The notes beneath the pieces are model-generated. The model had not been told where the DNA came from. It made no database searches and saw only the letters and a list, made by a program, of their open reading frames with translations. Position numbers and translations under genes: made by a program. From a virus: a stretch of DNA of 39,982 nt. Where the stretch lies: the IMG/VR virus record IMGVR_UViG_3300032163_000619, positions 1-39,982 of that record; one strand, written 5' to 3'. This document shows, piece by piece, positions 13,499 to 21,089 of this stretch (positions are counted from its first letter, which is position 1; each line of letters begins with the position of its first letter).

Positions 13499-14238
13499 CT
13501 AAACAAAACTGTTGTATGGGCGGATGCGGAGATATTAACTGTGAGCATTGTGGCGACATTCACTCTAAATCAAAACAAAAAGAATATAAACTAACTATGG
13601 AAAATCTAATCAAAACCTTTACCGTAAATATAACCAAACAAACTTGGGAACAAGCCGTAAGTTCTGTCGGCGACACTCCTAAAAATTATGATGTCTGGAA
13701 AGTCGGCGACCAATACAAACTTCCCAAACTCGGTGAAAGAGAATTAGTATTGGTCAATGGTATAAAGTCTTTTGAGGAAGCCATTAAATACGCTAAAGAC
13801 AATCAATTAAATTTAACCTCTCCTTACGAAGTCTTCGCCTTAAAGATTAATTTTGAGAAAGAATTTGGAAATCATAACCACATCGTGGCCACCCAGGAGT
13901 GCACCTTCGGGGGCTACCGGCAGGCGTGCTATGTCTGGTGGCACGGCGAGTCCCGCGGGGCCTACCTGGCTTGGCTCGGGTTCTTCGGCCACTCCTTTGG
14001 TTGGTTTGCCTTCTCAAAAGAAGATAATAAAGTTAATGGAAACGGTGAATCTAATGAAAAAGATTTAGACGGCGAAGTTAATGAGTTGCTGGAGTTGGTT
14101 AGCCAAAAAATAAAAAACATTAGAACTTTTGGGAATAAAGAGGATTATTTTTTCAAGGGATGGCAAAGTGCCTTAGATACTGTAAAACTTGACCTCTCCG
14201 ACCTTGAATCCCTTATAAAAGATAAGTTAAGGAAGTAA
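13495..14238 (+). CDS. Hypervariable protein 2, candidate DGR target with Cys-rich N-terminus
   Basis: The product is 247 aa from ATG 13495, coupled to the previous stop. An internal ATG at 13597 aligns exactly with the start of the paralog at 12558, and the first 17 codons from there are identical, so two products are possible. The 34-residue extension carries CCMGGCG and CEHCGDIH, a possible zinc knuckle. The variable block is 13879-14016. The tail (~75 residues, ELLELVSQKIKNIRTFG onward) is helical and distinct from paralog 1. The same first-and-second-position variation supports DGR diversification. Function as a binding protein is inferred. Confidence 0.75.
   Translation: MTKQNCCMGGCGDINCEHCGDIHSKSKQKEYKLTMENLIKTFTVNITKQTWEQAVSSVGDTPKNYDVWKVGDQYKLPKLGERELVLVNGIKSFEEAIKYAKDNQLNLTSPYEVFALKINFEKEFGNHNHIVATQECTFGGYRQACYVWWHGESRGAYLAWLGFFGHSFGWFAFSKEDNKVNGNGESNEKDLDGEVNELLELVSQKIKNIRTFGNKEDYFFKGWQSALDTVKLDLSDLESLIKDKLRK
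13879..14016 (+). other. Candidate DGR variable region 2
   Basis: Counterpart of 12840-12977. Codon pairs such as CGC/TAC, GGC/TTC, AGC/CAC, AGT/TTT and GAT/TAT point to AAC or AAT codons in an unseen template. Of the 21 differing bases, 14 have A in one copy. Confidence 0.7.
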
Positions 14239-14240
14239 AT

Positions 14241-14396
14241 ATGAAAAAAGAAACTAAAACTTGTAAATGCGAGTGCCACAATCCAATGTCAAAATTTGAT
14301 AAATGTTCAATGTGCGAATCACATCATACGGAAGAAGAATGTCCCGAATGTGGTCGTTTTGACGGACATAGTGCAAGTTGCGTAATGATTGAATAA
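14241..14396 (+). CDS. Small Cys-rich zinc-binding-like protein
   Basis: The product is 51 aa, starting two bases after the stop of hypervariable protein 2. It has many Cys and His residues: CKCECHNP, CSMCESHH and CPECGRFDGHSASC, enough for two zinc sites. Such proteins are usually small adaptors or nucleic-acid binders. No family was recognised. Confidence 0.5.
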   Translation: MKKETKTCKCECHNPMSKFDKCSMCESHHTEEECPECGRFDGHSASCVMIE

Positions 14397-14425
14397 GTCT
14401 TTAGAAATAAGAGAAGATTAACAAA

Positions 14426-14515
14426 GATGGTTGGTTGAATAGAGGGGTACAGAATGTGTCGTGTAGGGCTGATGCCTTAAGGTGTAGCTACCGCCCCTCT
14501 CTTTAGCCAATCATC
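14426..14515 (+). ncRNA. Candidate structured RNA with long closing stem
   Basis: Left arm 14426-14447 pairs with right arm 14494-14515 over 22 positions with a single mismatch (U-C) and a few G-U pairs. The 46-base interior can form up to three further hairpins: TACA/TGTA (14448-14464), AGGGC/GCCTT (14464-14478) and GGT/ACC around GTAGCTAC (14481-14492). It therefore looks like a multi-branched fold. G-U pairs in the long stem argue for RNA rather than a DNA cruciform. It sits in a gap without ORFs (14397-14566), downstream of the second hypervariable gene. No tRNA or known riboswitch was recognised. Confidence 0.55.
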
Positions 14516-14566
14516 CCCCAGTTTAGCCAGAAGTAAATAATTAGAACCTAATTAAGATAAAGAGAT

Positions 14567-14776
14567 ATGAAAAAGAATAAAACATTCAAAATAAAAGATT
14601 TGGTCAAAGTCCATTATCTCGGTTTTACCGAAGATGGAATGATTGTCAGTTCGCCAAGAATGATACAAAAATCTTATAGCACATCTTTAAGATATTGTGT
14701 TGAAAAAAAGGACGGTAAAAGAGATTGGGTTATACCAAGAATAATAATTAAACGAAGGTTTCCTCTAACCCCCTAA
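14567..14776 (+). CDS. Small basic hypothetical protein
   Basis: The product is 69 aa, rich in Lys and Arg with beta-type spacing (IKDLVKVHYLGFTEDGMIV, RDWVIPRIIIKRRF). The upstream bases AAAGAGAT are only a weak ribosome binding site. It could be a small DNA- or RNA-binding protein, but no family was recognised. Confidence 0.5.
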   Translation: MKKNKTFKIKDLVKVHYLGFTEDGMIVSSPRMIQKSYSTSLRYCVEKKDGKRDWVIPRIIIKRRFPLTP

Positions 14777-14861
14777 GTAGGGATAAAGAGTATAAAATAC
14801 ATTCAATTCCGTAAATTTAGTATACAAGTTAAACTAAACTAAGGCATTGAAAAGGGAGAAT

Positions 14862-15467
14862 ATGAGTTATACGTGGCTTGAAAGATTTAGTAAAGATGCC
14901 CTAAAAGATCGTTTTAAGGAACTTTTCCTTCGAGAGATCCAGTTGGTGGAAAAAAATGAAGAGATAAATTCTAAAGAAAGACTAATTGACCGTAGAATAG
15001 AAAATATTGAGCATCTAAAAAATAATGAGAAAAATGAAGCAGTTTATTCTTTAGAAAGAAATATCAAACGACTTAGTGATGAACTCGAAGAAGCAATTAG
15101 GCGCAATAAAGAAATAGCCAGCCATCAAGAAGAGATAAATGAGAAAAATGTTGTTTTAGCCAAATTAAAAATCGAAGAAGAAAATATCCAGCATTTAATT
15201 AATGCGAAAGAAAATATTTATACCTATATTGCCAATAATTCTCAAGCTTATTTAAATCAAAAAGATGGAATAATTAACGGTCAAATATTAGCTATCGAAA
15301 CTTATAAAGACATGATTAGATACATGCAAGATGTTTTAGCGGTAGCGGTGGGTAAAATACCAGAAGTTGATTTCAAAGATTTTAAGATAAACATAACTCC
15401 AGGCCAAGCTCAACAAAACAAACCGCAACAACATGACCAACAACGAAAGCCGGACATTAAGTCATAA
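14862..15467 (+). CDS. Coiled-coil protein
   Basis: The product is 201 aa from ATG 14862, which has an AAGGGAG ribosome binding site five bases upstream; TTG 14847 is less likely. Residues ~15-130 form a long, highly charged coiled coil (Glu, Lys, Asn, Ile and Leu heptads). The C-terminus ends in a Gln, Lys and Pro-rich tail (PGQAQQNKPQQHDQQRKPD). No enzymatic motif is visible. It precedes the packaging module and overlaps the next small ORF by 35 bases. A structural or regulatory scaffold role is possible. Confidence 0.65.
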   Translation: MSYTWLERFSKDALKDRFKELFLREIQLVEKNEEINSKERLIDRRIENIEHLKNNEKNEAVYSLERNIKRLSDELEEAIRRNKEIASHQEEINEKNVVLAKLKIEEENIQHLINAKENIYTYIANNSQAYLNQKDGIINGQILAIETYKDMIRYMQDVLAVAVGKIPEVDFKDFKINITPGQAQQNKPQQHDQQRKPDIKS

Positions 15468-15639
15468 ACGTTTTCCATATTGGAACAAGCGGAAAATCCA
15501 CTATAAAAATCCTATCATATTAGCGCCACAAAAGCTTAGGACGGGATTTCTAAAATATAACCATCTGATTATTGTGGATCGTCAATTAAACTTGCGGGAA
15601 CAGTTAGACTTAAAAGCTGATTTGATTCTTAGGGGGTAA
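15433..15639 (+). CDS. Small basic hypothetical protein
   Basis: The product is 68 aa, starting inside the 3' end of the coiled-coil gene in another frame. It is basic and aromatic (HKRFPYWNKRKIHYKNPIIL) with a helical end (QLNLREQLDLKADLIL). Its stop lies just upstream of the terminase promoter. No family was recognised; the start may be elsewhere. Confidence 0.45.
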   Translation: MTNNESRTLSHKRFPYWNKRKIHYKNPIILAPQKLRTGFLKYNHLIIVDRQLNLREQLDLKADLILRG

Positions 15640-15649
15640 GTGGTATAAT
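15622..15649 (+). promoter_or_regulatory. Promoter of the packaging/structural module, probably leaderless
   Basis: TTGATT (15622-15627), 16-base spacer, perfect TATAAT (15644-15649), then six bases to the ATG at 15656. This matches the spacing at 11123-11135. The transcription start is expected at or beside the start codon. The absence of a Shine-Dalgarno sequence fits. Confidence 0.7.
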
Positions 15650-15655
15650 AGACCC

Positions 15656-16063
15656 ATGGATAAAGGCGGAAGACCTCTAAAATTCAATACCCCCCAAGAA
15701 CTCGAGCAAAAAGCTGAAGAATACCTTTCTAGTACCCCAAACAATGAATGGACGATAACCGGCCTTGCTTTGGCTCTTGACACAACTAGGCAAACTCTGG
15801 TGAACTATGAAAATAGAGATGAGTTTTTAGACACAGTAAAAAAGCTTAAGACTAAAGTAGAAAACTCTTATGAATTAGGATTAAGGAAGCGTGGCGGCGC
15901 GGGAGATATATTTGGTTTGAAAAACTTCGGCTGGAGTGATAAGATTGAAACTGAACATTCAGGGGAAATAACTCAAAAACAATACATTATCAAAGATGGA
16001 AGTGAATCATCAGATATATCAACCACACCAAGGCCAACTGAAGGTATTGAAGGACAACCATAG
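15656..16063 (+). CDS. terS: Terminase small subunit
   Basis: The product is 135 aa. It starts KGGRPLKFNTPQELEQ, the usual opening of many small terminases. A helix-turn-helix region follows (WTITGLALALDTTRQTLVNY), then a helical segment with YELGLRKRGGAGDIFGLKN, which resembles the oligomerisation and 'FaLKn.gW.dk' part of Terminase_5-like small subunits. It recognises packaging sites and delivers DNA to the large subunit. It is transcribed from a likely leaderless promoter and overlaps the large terminase gene by 68 bases in a different frame. Confidence 0.88.
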   Translation: MDKGGRPLKFNTPQELEQKAEEYLSSTPNNEWTITGLALALDTTRQTLVNYENRDEFLDTVKKLKTKVENSYELGLRKRGGAGDIFGLKNFGWSDKIETEHSGEITQKQYIIKDGSESSDISTTPRPTEGIEGQP

Positions 16064-17330
16064 GTTTAAAGTATTAAGTTGTGGCAGGAGATGGGGAAAA
16101 ACTACTTTAGCAATCAATAAACTCCTTAAAGAAGCTTTATTAAATGCAAAAACTGACTATTGGTATGTTGCCCCTACATATTCCCAGGCCAAAACTATTG
16201 CTTGGCGATACCTTGTTGAGCAGTATCGAGAACTTCCTTTTGAATTGCAACTTGGAAAGAATGAGTCAGAACTTTGGGTGGAGGTTGGTAATAGAAGTCG
16301 GATCACTCTCAAAGGGGCGGAGAATGAAGATTCATTGCGTGGAAGCAAACTTGGCGGATTAGTGATTGATGAAGTGGCCTCGATTAGGAACTTTAAATAT
16401 TTATGGGAAGAAGCGCTTGGGCCATCATTAACCGACAAAGAAGGATGGACATTGTTTATCTCTACGCCCAAGGGATATAATTATTTCTATGATATTTTCA
16501 TAGAGGAACAAAAGAACAAAGATTTTAAAAGCTTCCATTTCACTAGCTACAACAATCCTTTCTTGCCCGCGCATGAGATAGATCGTTGGAAGGAGACCTT
16601 GACAGAAGATGCTTTTGCCCAAGAGTATTTAGCAGACTTTAGAAAGTTTACGGGTTTAGTCTTTAAGGACTTCAGCAGAGACTTGCATTGTATAGATGCA
16701 ATAGACCTTCCTGGGGGAGATTCATATTTCAGAGCGATGGACTTTGGAGCTGTTAATCCCACCGTTTGTCTCTTTATTCGTGTAGATAGAGATGGTACAA
16801 TATACATATACGATGAGTATTATGAACGGGAACGGACTACTGAGGACAATGCTTATGCCATTCGCGCCAAGCACCCGACCACTAATTTTAGCGCCACATG
16901 GGGCGACCCATCAGGCAAACAGGAACGAATAGACTATGCCAAATATGGACTCCATATCACCCCAGCAAATAAGCAGATTATTGACCAAGTTACTGGGAAA
17001 CTTAAAGAAGTTCAGGAAGCTGACTGGATTAAACATCGAATTAATCTTATTGCCGAAAGGCTCAAGATTAACCCTATTACAAGAAAACCAAGAATCTTCG
17101 TCTCTAAATACTGTCTTAACACCATTAGGGAGTTTGAGTCTTACCGATGGGAAGAAAAAAAGGACAAAAGTATTAACCAAACTGACAGACCAGTTAAAGC
17201 AGATGATCACGCCATTGATGGGTTAGGATATTTTATGTGTTCTTATGTTAAAATGCCTATAAGAGCTTTCCGTCAACCGCCACCATTTATTGCCAGGAGA
17301 ATATCACCTGGGCCATTAGAGGGAGTTTAA
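15996..17330 (+). CDS. terL: Terminase large subunit (ATPase-nuclease)
   Basis: The product is 444 aa. The Walker A motif is CGRRWGKTT (~29-37). LGGLVIDEVASI provides Walker B and the catalytic Glu region, and TLFISTPKG is the coupling motif III. The C-terminal RNase-H-like nuclease domain shows RAMDFGAVNP (first Asp), WGDPSGKQ and DDHAIDGLGY (last acidic cluster). All hallmark motifs are present and the length is typical. It drives DNA translocation into the procapsid through the portal and cuts concatemers. Its start lies inside the small-subunit gene. Confidence 0.95.
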   Translation: MEVNHQIYQPHQGQLKVLKDNHRFKVLSCGRRWGKTTLAINKLLKEALLNAKTDYWYVAPTYSQAKTIAWRYLVEQYRELPFELQLGKNESELWVEVGNRSRITLKGAENEDSLRGSKLGGLVIDEVASIRNFKYLWEEALGPSLTDKEGWTLFISTPKGYNYFYDIFIEEQKNKDFKSFHFTSYNNPFLPAHEIDRWKETLTEDAFAQEYLADFRKFTGLVFKDFSRDLHCIDAIDLPGGDSYFRAMDFGAVNPTVCLFIRVDRDGTIYIYDEYYERERTTEDNAYAIRAKHPTTNFSATWGDPSGKQERIDYAKYGLHITPANKQIIDQVTGKLKEVQEADWIKHRINLIAERLKINPITRKPRIFVSKYCLNTIREFESYRWEEKKDKSINQTDRPVKADDHAIDGLGYFMCSYVKMPIRAFRQPPPFIARRISPGPLEGV

Positions 17331-17333
17331 TGA

Positions 17334-19370
17334 GTGCCTAAACAATCAACTGAGCAGCCCAATATGGGTTCAAACTATATCGGGCAGGATAAGCAATTTC
17401 CGACTAACGACGATAAACAGTTAGCGGTGGTTTTGAATGCTTATAATTATTCACGTAGTTTTTATTCCTATCGTTATCTTAAGTTTCGCCAATGGTTGCG
17501 CCTATTTCATCGCATACCTGATACCAAGCCTCCATTTCGAAGCAATCTTTTCATACCATTGGTGTATCCCCTAGTTTCCACCGTTCTTCCAAGGATGGTT
17601 GCCAATAATCCTAGTTTTAGATTTGAACCGCGTGAGGAGTCGGATGAAGAAGCAGTGGAGCAAATGTCCACGCTTATCAAGTACCAATTAGACCGGGCAG
17701 ATTTTTTTAAAAAACTTAAGATGTGGGTCAAGGACTGTCTGATGTTCGGCGTAGGGATTATGAAAGTCTATTGGTATCGCAATGACAAAGAAGGCGTGAA
17801 TGATACCGATTTGCAAGTAGTCGATTTGTTCGATTTCTTTCCCGACCCCAAAGCTACTCAAGTGGATTCAGGAGACTTTATGATTCACCGCACCATTGTC
17901 CCTTTATCGGGGCTAAGAAAAGCGGTTAGCGCTGATGGCAAAAAGATTTATAAGAACCTTGACCAAATCAAAGATAATTCAAATGAGGAAAATTCAAATA
18001 AGCTTTATCTCACAAATGACCGAGCAATGACGATTGGAGACATTGATGCGCGATTAATTCTCGGTACGCCCTATCGTCAGTCTCTTACTCGACAAGTGGA
18101 AATCCTAGAGTATTGGGGGATATTCGGAAATGATGACGAAGAATATCTAATCACGATTGCCAATCGAAATACAGTCATCCGTTTTGAAAAGAATCCCTAT
18201 GATGGATTAAGACCCTTCGTAAAGATGGAAATAGACCCGGTTAATTTCCTGTTCTATGGCACGGGTCTCATTGACCCATTGGAGAACCTTCAGAACGCCC
18301 TTAATGATACCCGCAATCAAAGGATGGACAATGTGAATCTGATACTTAACAAAATCTTCCTTGTTTTGAAGGATGCCGACGTCAATGAACAGGAACTTAT
18401 TAGTCGTCCTGGCGGAGTTATTTATCAAAGTATTCCCGGCGGAGTATCAATTTTAGAAACACCGGATATTACCCAATCGGCCTATCAGGAAGAAGCCCTG
18501 ATTAAACAGGATGCCCAAGAAGCGATTGGCGTAACCGATATTATCCAAGGAGCTTTGACCGATGCCAACGCTCCAGTCAAGGGGCAAGTAACCAATAAGA
18601 CGGCGCGAGGGGCGCAGATAGCCGTCGAGCAAGCTGGTTCGCGTTTTAAATACTATATGCAGAATATGGAGGATTCCTTAAAGAAGCTCGGGGAATTGAT
18701 GTATAAGTACAATCAGCTATTCCTCTCCGAAGAAAAGGTTATCCGAGTGGAAGCTCCCAATGATTATGAAGCGTTACAGAAAAGTTCACTCCTCTCAAAG
18801 ATTAAACAGAAGATGGGTATGCCGAGCCAACCACAGTCGCAATTCGTATGGAAAAAAATCAGGCCGGATTCAATTAAAAACTTAAATCTTGATGTTAGGG
18901 TAGAGTCCGGTTCAACCCAGCCGATTGAGGAAAGCCTCAAACAGCAAAAGATTCTAAACTTGATTGGACTCTTCGCCCAACTCCCGGTAACCACGCCTAA
19001 GACTTATCTATCTCTTGCAGAAATGATTTTGGATGCGTATAATACGCCTAAGAAAGATAAGATTTTACAGACTTTGGAAATACCCCAACAGCAAGCACCG
19101 AAAGCTTCTGTCAGTGTATCCTTGAAAGGCGACTTGAATCCTTTGGAGACCGCCGACATTGCCAAGCAAGTAGGCGCATCCCAGCAATCCACCGACCCTA
19201 AATTAATAACAGGCCTGATGGCGCAAGAACGCCATGATGGTATAATGGATAAAATGGTTGACCATGCGTCAGCCCTTGACCAAAAGTTATTCGACCATGC
19301 CGCAGGACTACAACAATCTAATGCCCAGCCTGGGGGACAAGCGAACATTCCTGGTTCAACTCCGCAATAG
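17334..19370 (+). CDS. Portal protein (large, podovirus-type)
   Basis: The product is 678 aa from a GTG start preceded by GAGGGAG. It has portal features: RSNLFIPLVYPLVSTVLPRM, helical DRADFFKKLKMWVKDCLMFG, VVDLFDFFPDPKA, and a 'GTGLIDPLENLQNALNDTRNQ' wing-to-stem region here seen as GTGLIDPLENLQ then ALNDTRNQRMDN. A Gln/Ala-rich C-terminal barrel-like extension (~570-678) follows. Length and layout resemble the P22-like and marine podovirus portals. The dodecameric ring forms the DNA entry vertex. It directly follows the large terminase and overlaps the next small gene. Confidence 0.9.
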   Translation: MPKQSTEQPNMGSNYIGQDKQFPTNDDKQLAVVLNAYNYSRSFYSYRYLKFRQWLRLFHRIPDTKPPFRSNLFIPLVYPLVSTVLPRMVANNPSFRFEPREESDEEAVEQMSTLIKYQLDRADFFKKLKMWVKDCLMFGVGIMKVYWYRNDKEGVNDTDLQVVDLFDFFPDPKATQVDSGDFMIHRTIVPLSGLRKAVSADGKKIYKNLDQIKDNSNEENSNKLYLTNDRAMTIGDIDARLILGTPYRQSLTRQVEILEYWGIFGNDDEEYLITIANRNTVIRFEKNPYDGLRPFVKMEIDPVNFLFYGTGLIDPLENLQNALNDTRNQRMDNVNLILNKIFLVLKDADVNEQELISRPGGVIYQSIPGGVSILETPDITQSAYQEEALIKQDAQEAIGVTDIIQGALTDANAPVKGQVTNKTARGAQIAVEQAGSRFKYYMQNMEDSLKKLGELMYKYNQLFLSEEKVIRVEAPNDYEALQKSSLLSKIKQKMGMPSQPQSQFVWKKIRPDSIKNLNLDVRVESGSTQPIEESLKQQKILNLIGLFAQLPVTTPKTYLSLAEMILDAYNTPKKDKILQTLEIPQQQAPKASVSVSLKGDLNPLETADIAKQVGASQQSTDPKLITGLMAQERHDGIMDKMVDHASALDQKLFDHAAGLQQSNAQPGGQANIPGSTPQ

Positions 19371-19536
19371 CCCTGGATGGAAAATACTAGAAAGGGACAT
19401 CCGGGAACAGATTAAGAACAAGGAAAGACGTTTGCGTAAATGCGCGGATTATGAATTGGATAAGATTCAAGGTTATTTAGAGGGTCTGGAGTTTCCGCTC
19501 CAGAAGGTCGAGGAAAGTTTAAAGGGAGAAAAATAG
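19321..19536 (+). CDS. Small helical protein between portal and capsid genes
   Basis: The product is 71 aa from ATG 19321 (MPSLGDKRTFL); ATG 19258 would add 21 residues but enlarge the overlap with the portal gene to 113 bases. It is helical and charged (WKILERDIREQIKNKERRLR) with a Cys. Small proteins of this kind commonly follow podoviral portals. Specific function is unknown. Confidence 0.6.
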   Translation: MPSLGDKRTFLVQLRNSPGWKILERDIREQIKNKERRLRKCADYELDKIQGYLEGLEFPLQKVEESLKGEK

Positions 19537-19767
19537 ATGCCACTTACAAGAGAAGATTCCGCCTCAGAAGGCGGAGCGGTTAAACAAGAACTGCATCAAT
19601 ATAAACAAAGAGACTTGATAAAGGTTCAATTCAGCCAAGGTAAGGTGTTAAGCCATAATCTTGGTGAAGATGTGTCATTGGACAAGATGTCTGCCGACCA
19701 AAAATCGGTTACAGGCAAATCCCAAGGATTTTTTGAAAAGTTTGGTAGTAAGGAGATAAGCAAATAA
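19537..19767 (+). CDS. Small hypothetical structural-module protein
   Basis: The product is 76 aa with an AAGGGAGAA ribosome binding site ending six bases before the ATG, directly after the previous stop. It is polar and charged with no hydrophobic core evident (LHQYKQRDLIKVQFSQGK), possibly disordered. Located in the capsid assembly region; no family was recognised. Confidence 0.55.
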   Translation: MPLTREDSASEGGAVKQELHQYKQRDLIKVQFSQGKVLSHNLGEDVSLDKMSADQKSVTGKSQGFFEKFGSKEISK

Positions 19768-19769
19768 CC

Positions 19770-19949
19770 ATGCCTAAATTCCCAGAAAACAAATTAAAAA
19801 AAGAATATGGGGCTAAGTCCAAAATCCCCTATATGGTGATGAATAAATTAGGTATGATGAAAGGCAATAAAGAGACAAAAAAGGGTCGAACCGCTGAAAA
19901 GAAGCATCAGCGGGAAAATAAAGTGCGTAAGTTAATGGGAGACAAGTAA
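19770..19949 (+). CDS. Very basic small protein
   Basis: The product is 59 aa, about one-third Lys and Arg (KGNKETKKGRTAEKKHQREN), starting two bases after the previous stop with AAGGAGATAAG upstream as ribosome binding site. It ends directly before the next start (TAAATG). Such basic proteins may bind DNA in the capsid; unproven. Confidence 0.55.
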   Translation: MPKFPENKLKKEYGAKSKIPYMVMNKLGMMKGNKETKKGRTAEKKHQRENKVRKLMGDK

Positions 19950-20201
19950 ATGCCCAAAAAAGGCAATTTTAGCGAATACCAGACAAAAGGTTTTGACCAG
20001 TCAACCGACCATGGAGTACAAGGCGGTGTTCCTTCCGACAGTTTTAACCACAAGGATATCGGCAAACCGATAACAGGGCGACATTCTGACTCAATCGCCA
20101 TGAATAAAAAGAAATATGGTATTTTTGAAGGACACGAGGTTGGCGAACATTTCGGCCGTTCGGGTAGCCCGACAGGCGGGAACAGTGAGAAAGGAGAATA
20201 G
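19950..20201 (+). CDS. Small polar protein
   Basis: The product is 83 aa, Gly, Ser and His-rich, and probably unstructured (DSFNHKDIGKPITGRHSDSI, HEVGEHFGRSGSPTGGN). TTAATGGGAG upstream gives a weak ribosome binding site. It is part of a run of tiny genes between portal and scaffold. Function is unknown. Confidence 0.55.
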   Translation: MPKKGNFSEYQTKGFDQSTDHGVQGGVPSDSFNHKDIGKPITGRHSDSIAMNKKKYGIFEGHEVGEHFGRSGSPTGGNSEKGE

Positions 20202-20232
20202 TTTGTTAATGTACATTAATTAATTTATAATA

Positions 20233-21075
20233 ATGGGAGATTCAAACGTGGATAACGTCCAAGACCCGGTTCAGGAAGCCCCGCAAGGACAAGCTGAACC
20301 CGCCGTGGAACAGACGCCCGGCGTTAAACCTGCTGAAGTTCCAGCAGAACCCACACAAGCCCCCACAGGGACAAGCTTTGAGGAGATTGCGGCTAAGAAG
20401 GGTTTCAAAAGCCCTGATGATTTGGCGAAAGCATACGCCAATCTGGAAAGCCAGAACACAAAGGTTGAGATGAAAAAAGCTGATTTGGAAAAGTTGTTCT
20501 TTTCCGAACAGCCCAGGGTTACACCCCAGCCTGAAACCAGGTTCACCCCCGATAGCGAAGCGAAGGCCCTAGATGAGTTGCGTAGGTTTGTGCAATCTGA
20601 AGCCGTAGAGCCCTTAAAAAAGGAATTACAGCAACAGTTCAAAACCGAAGTAGCCCGCTTAGAGCTGAAGTCAGTTATCAAGGAACGGCCTGATTTCGTA
20701 AAGTATGCCGGGGACATTAAGGAATTAAAGTCCAAATATCCTGATATGCCTTTTGATGAAGCGTATATCTATGCCAAAGCCCTTAAGGGAGACTTAGTTC
20801 AAGAAGCTAGGTCTGAAGGGTTAAAGCAGGGAACTTATGCGTCTCAAAGACAGGGAGCAGCCCAAGTCATTACCCAAAAGCCAGTCGTTGAAGGTCAAGT
20901 CCAACCTACCGAGGTTTTGCGAGGTGCGGGAAATAGATGGTCAGCCGCCAATCAGCGGTTCGCTAAACCTGAAACTATCGCCAAAGCTCGCGCGGAACAG
21001 GCTTATATCGAAAACGAACTGATAGCCAAGGGCGCGACAGGGTTAGAAACAAATATCAGAGACTTAAAAAGATAA
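20233..21075 (+). CDS. Probable capsid scaffolding protein
   Basis: The product is 280 aa. The N-terminal ~50 residues are Pro, Ala, Glu and Gln-rich and disordered (EVPAEPTQAPTGTSFEEIAA). A short FKSPDDLAKAYANLE motif follows, common in phage scaffold-type proteins, and then long charged helices (~100-190). The placement immediately before the major capsid gene is the classical position of a scaffold. An AT-rich stretch with TATAAT (20226-20231) lies just upstream of the start. It guides capsid assembly and leaves the procapsid, by analogy. Confidence 0.78.
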   Translation: MGDSNVDNVQDPVQEAPQGQAEPAVEQTPGVKPAEVPAEPTQAPTGTSFEEIAAKKGFKSPDDLAKAYANLESQNTKVEMKKADLEKLFFSEQPRVTPQPETRFTPDSEAKALDELRRFVQSEAVEPLKKELQQQFKTEVARLELKSVIKERPDFVKYAGDIKELKSKYPDMPFDEAYIYAKALKGDLVQEARSEGLKQGTYASQRQGAAQVITQKPVVEGQVQPTEVLRGAGNRWSAANQRFAKPETIAKARAEQAYIENELIAKGATGLETNIRDLKR

Positions 21076-21089
21076 CGGGAGTTCTTTAA

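Noticed and set aside
14426-14515. Reading the long hairpin as a rho-independent terminator
   Set aside because: No T-tract follows the right arm (the sequence after it is C-rich), and the interior is too large and structured for a terminator loop.
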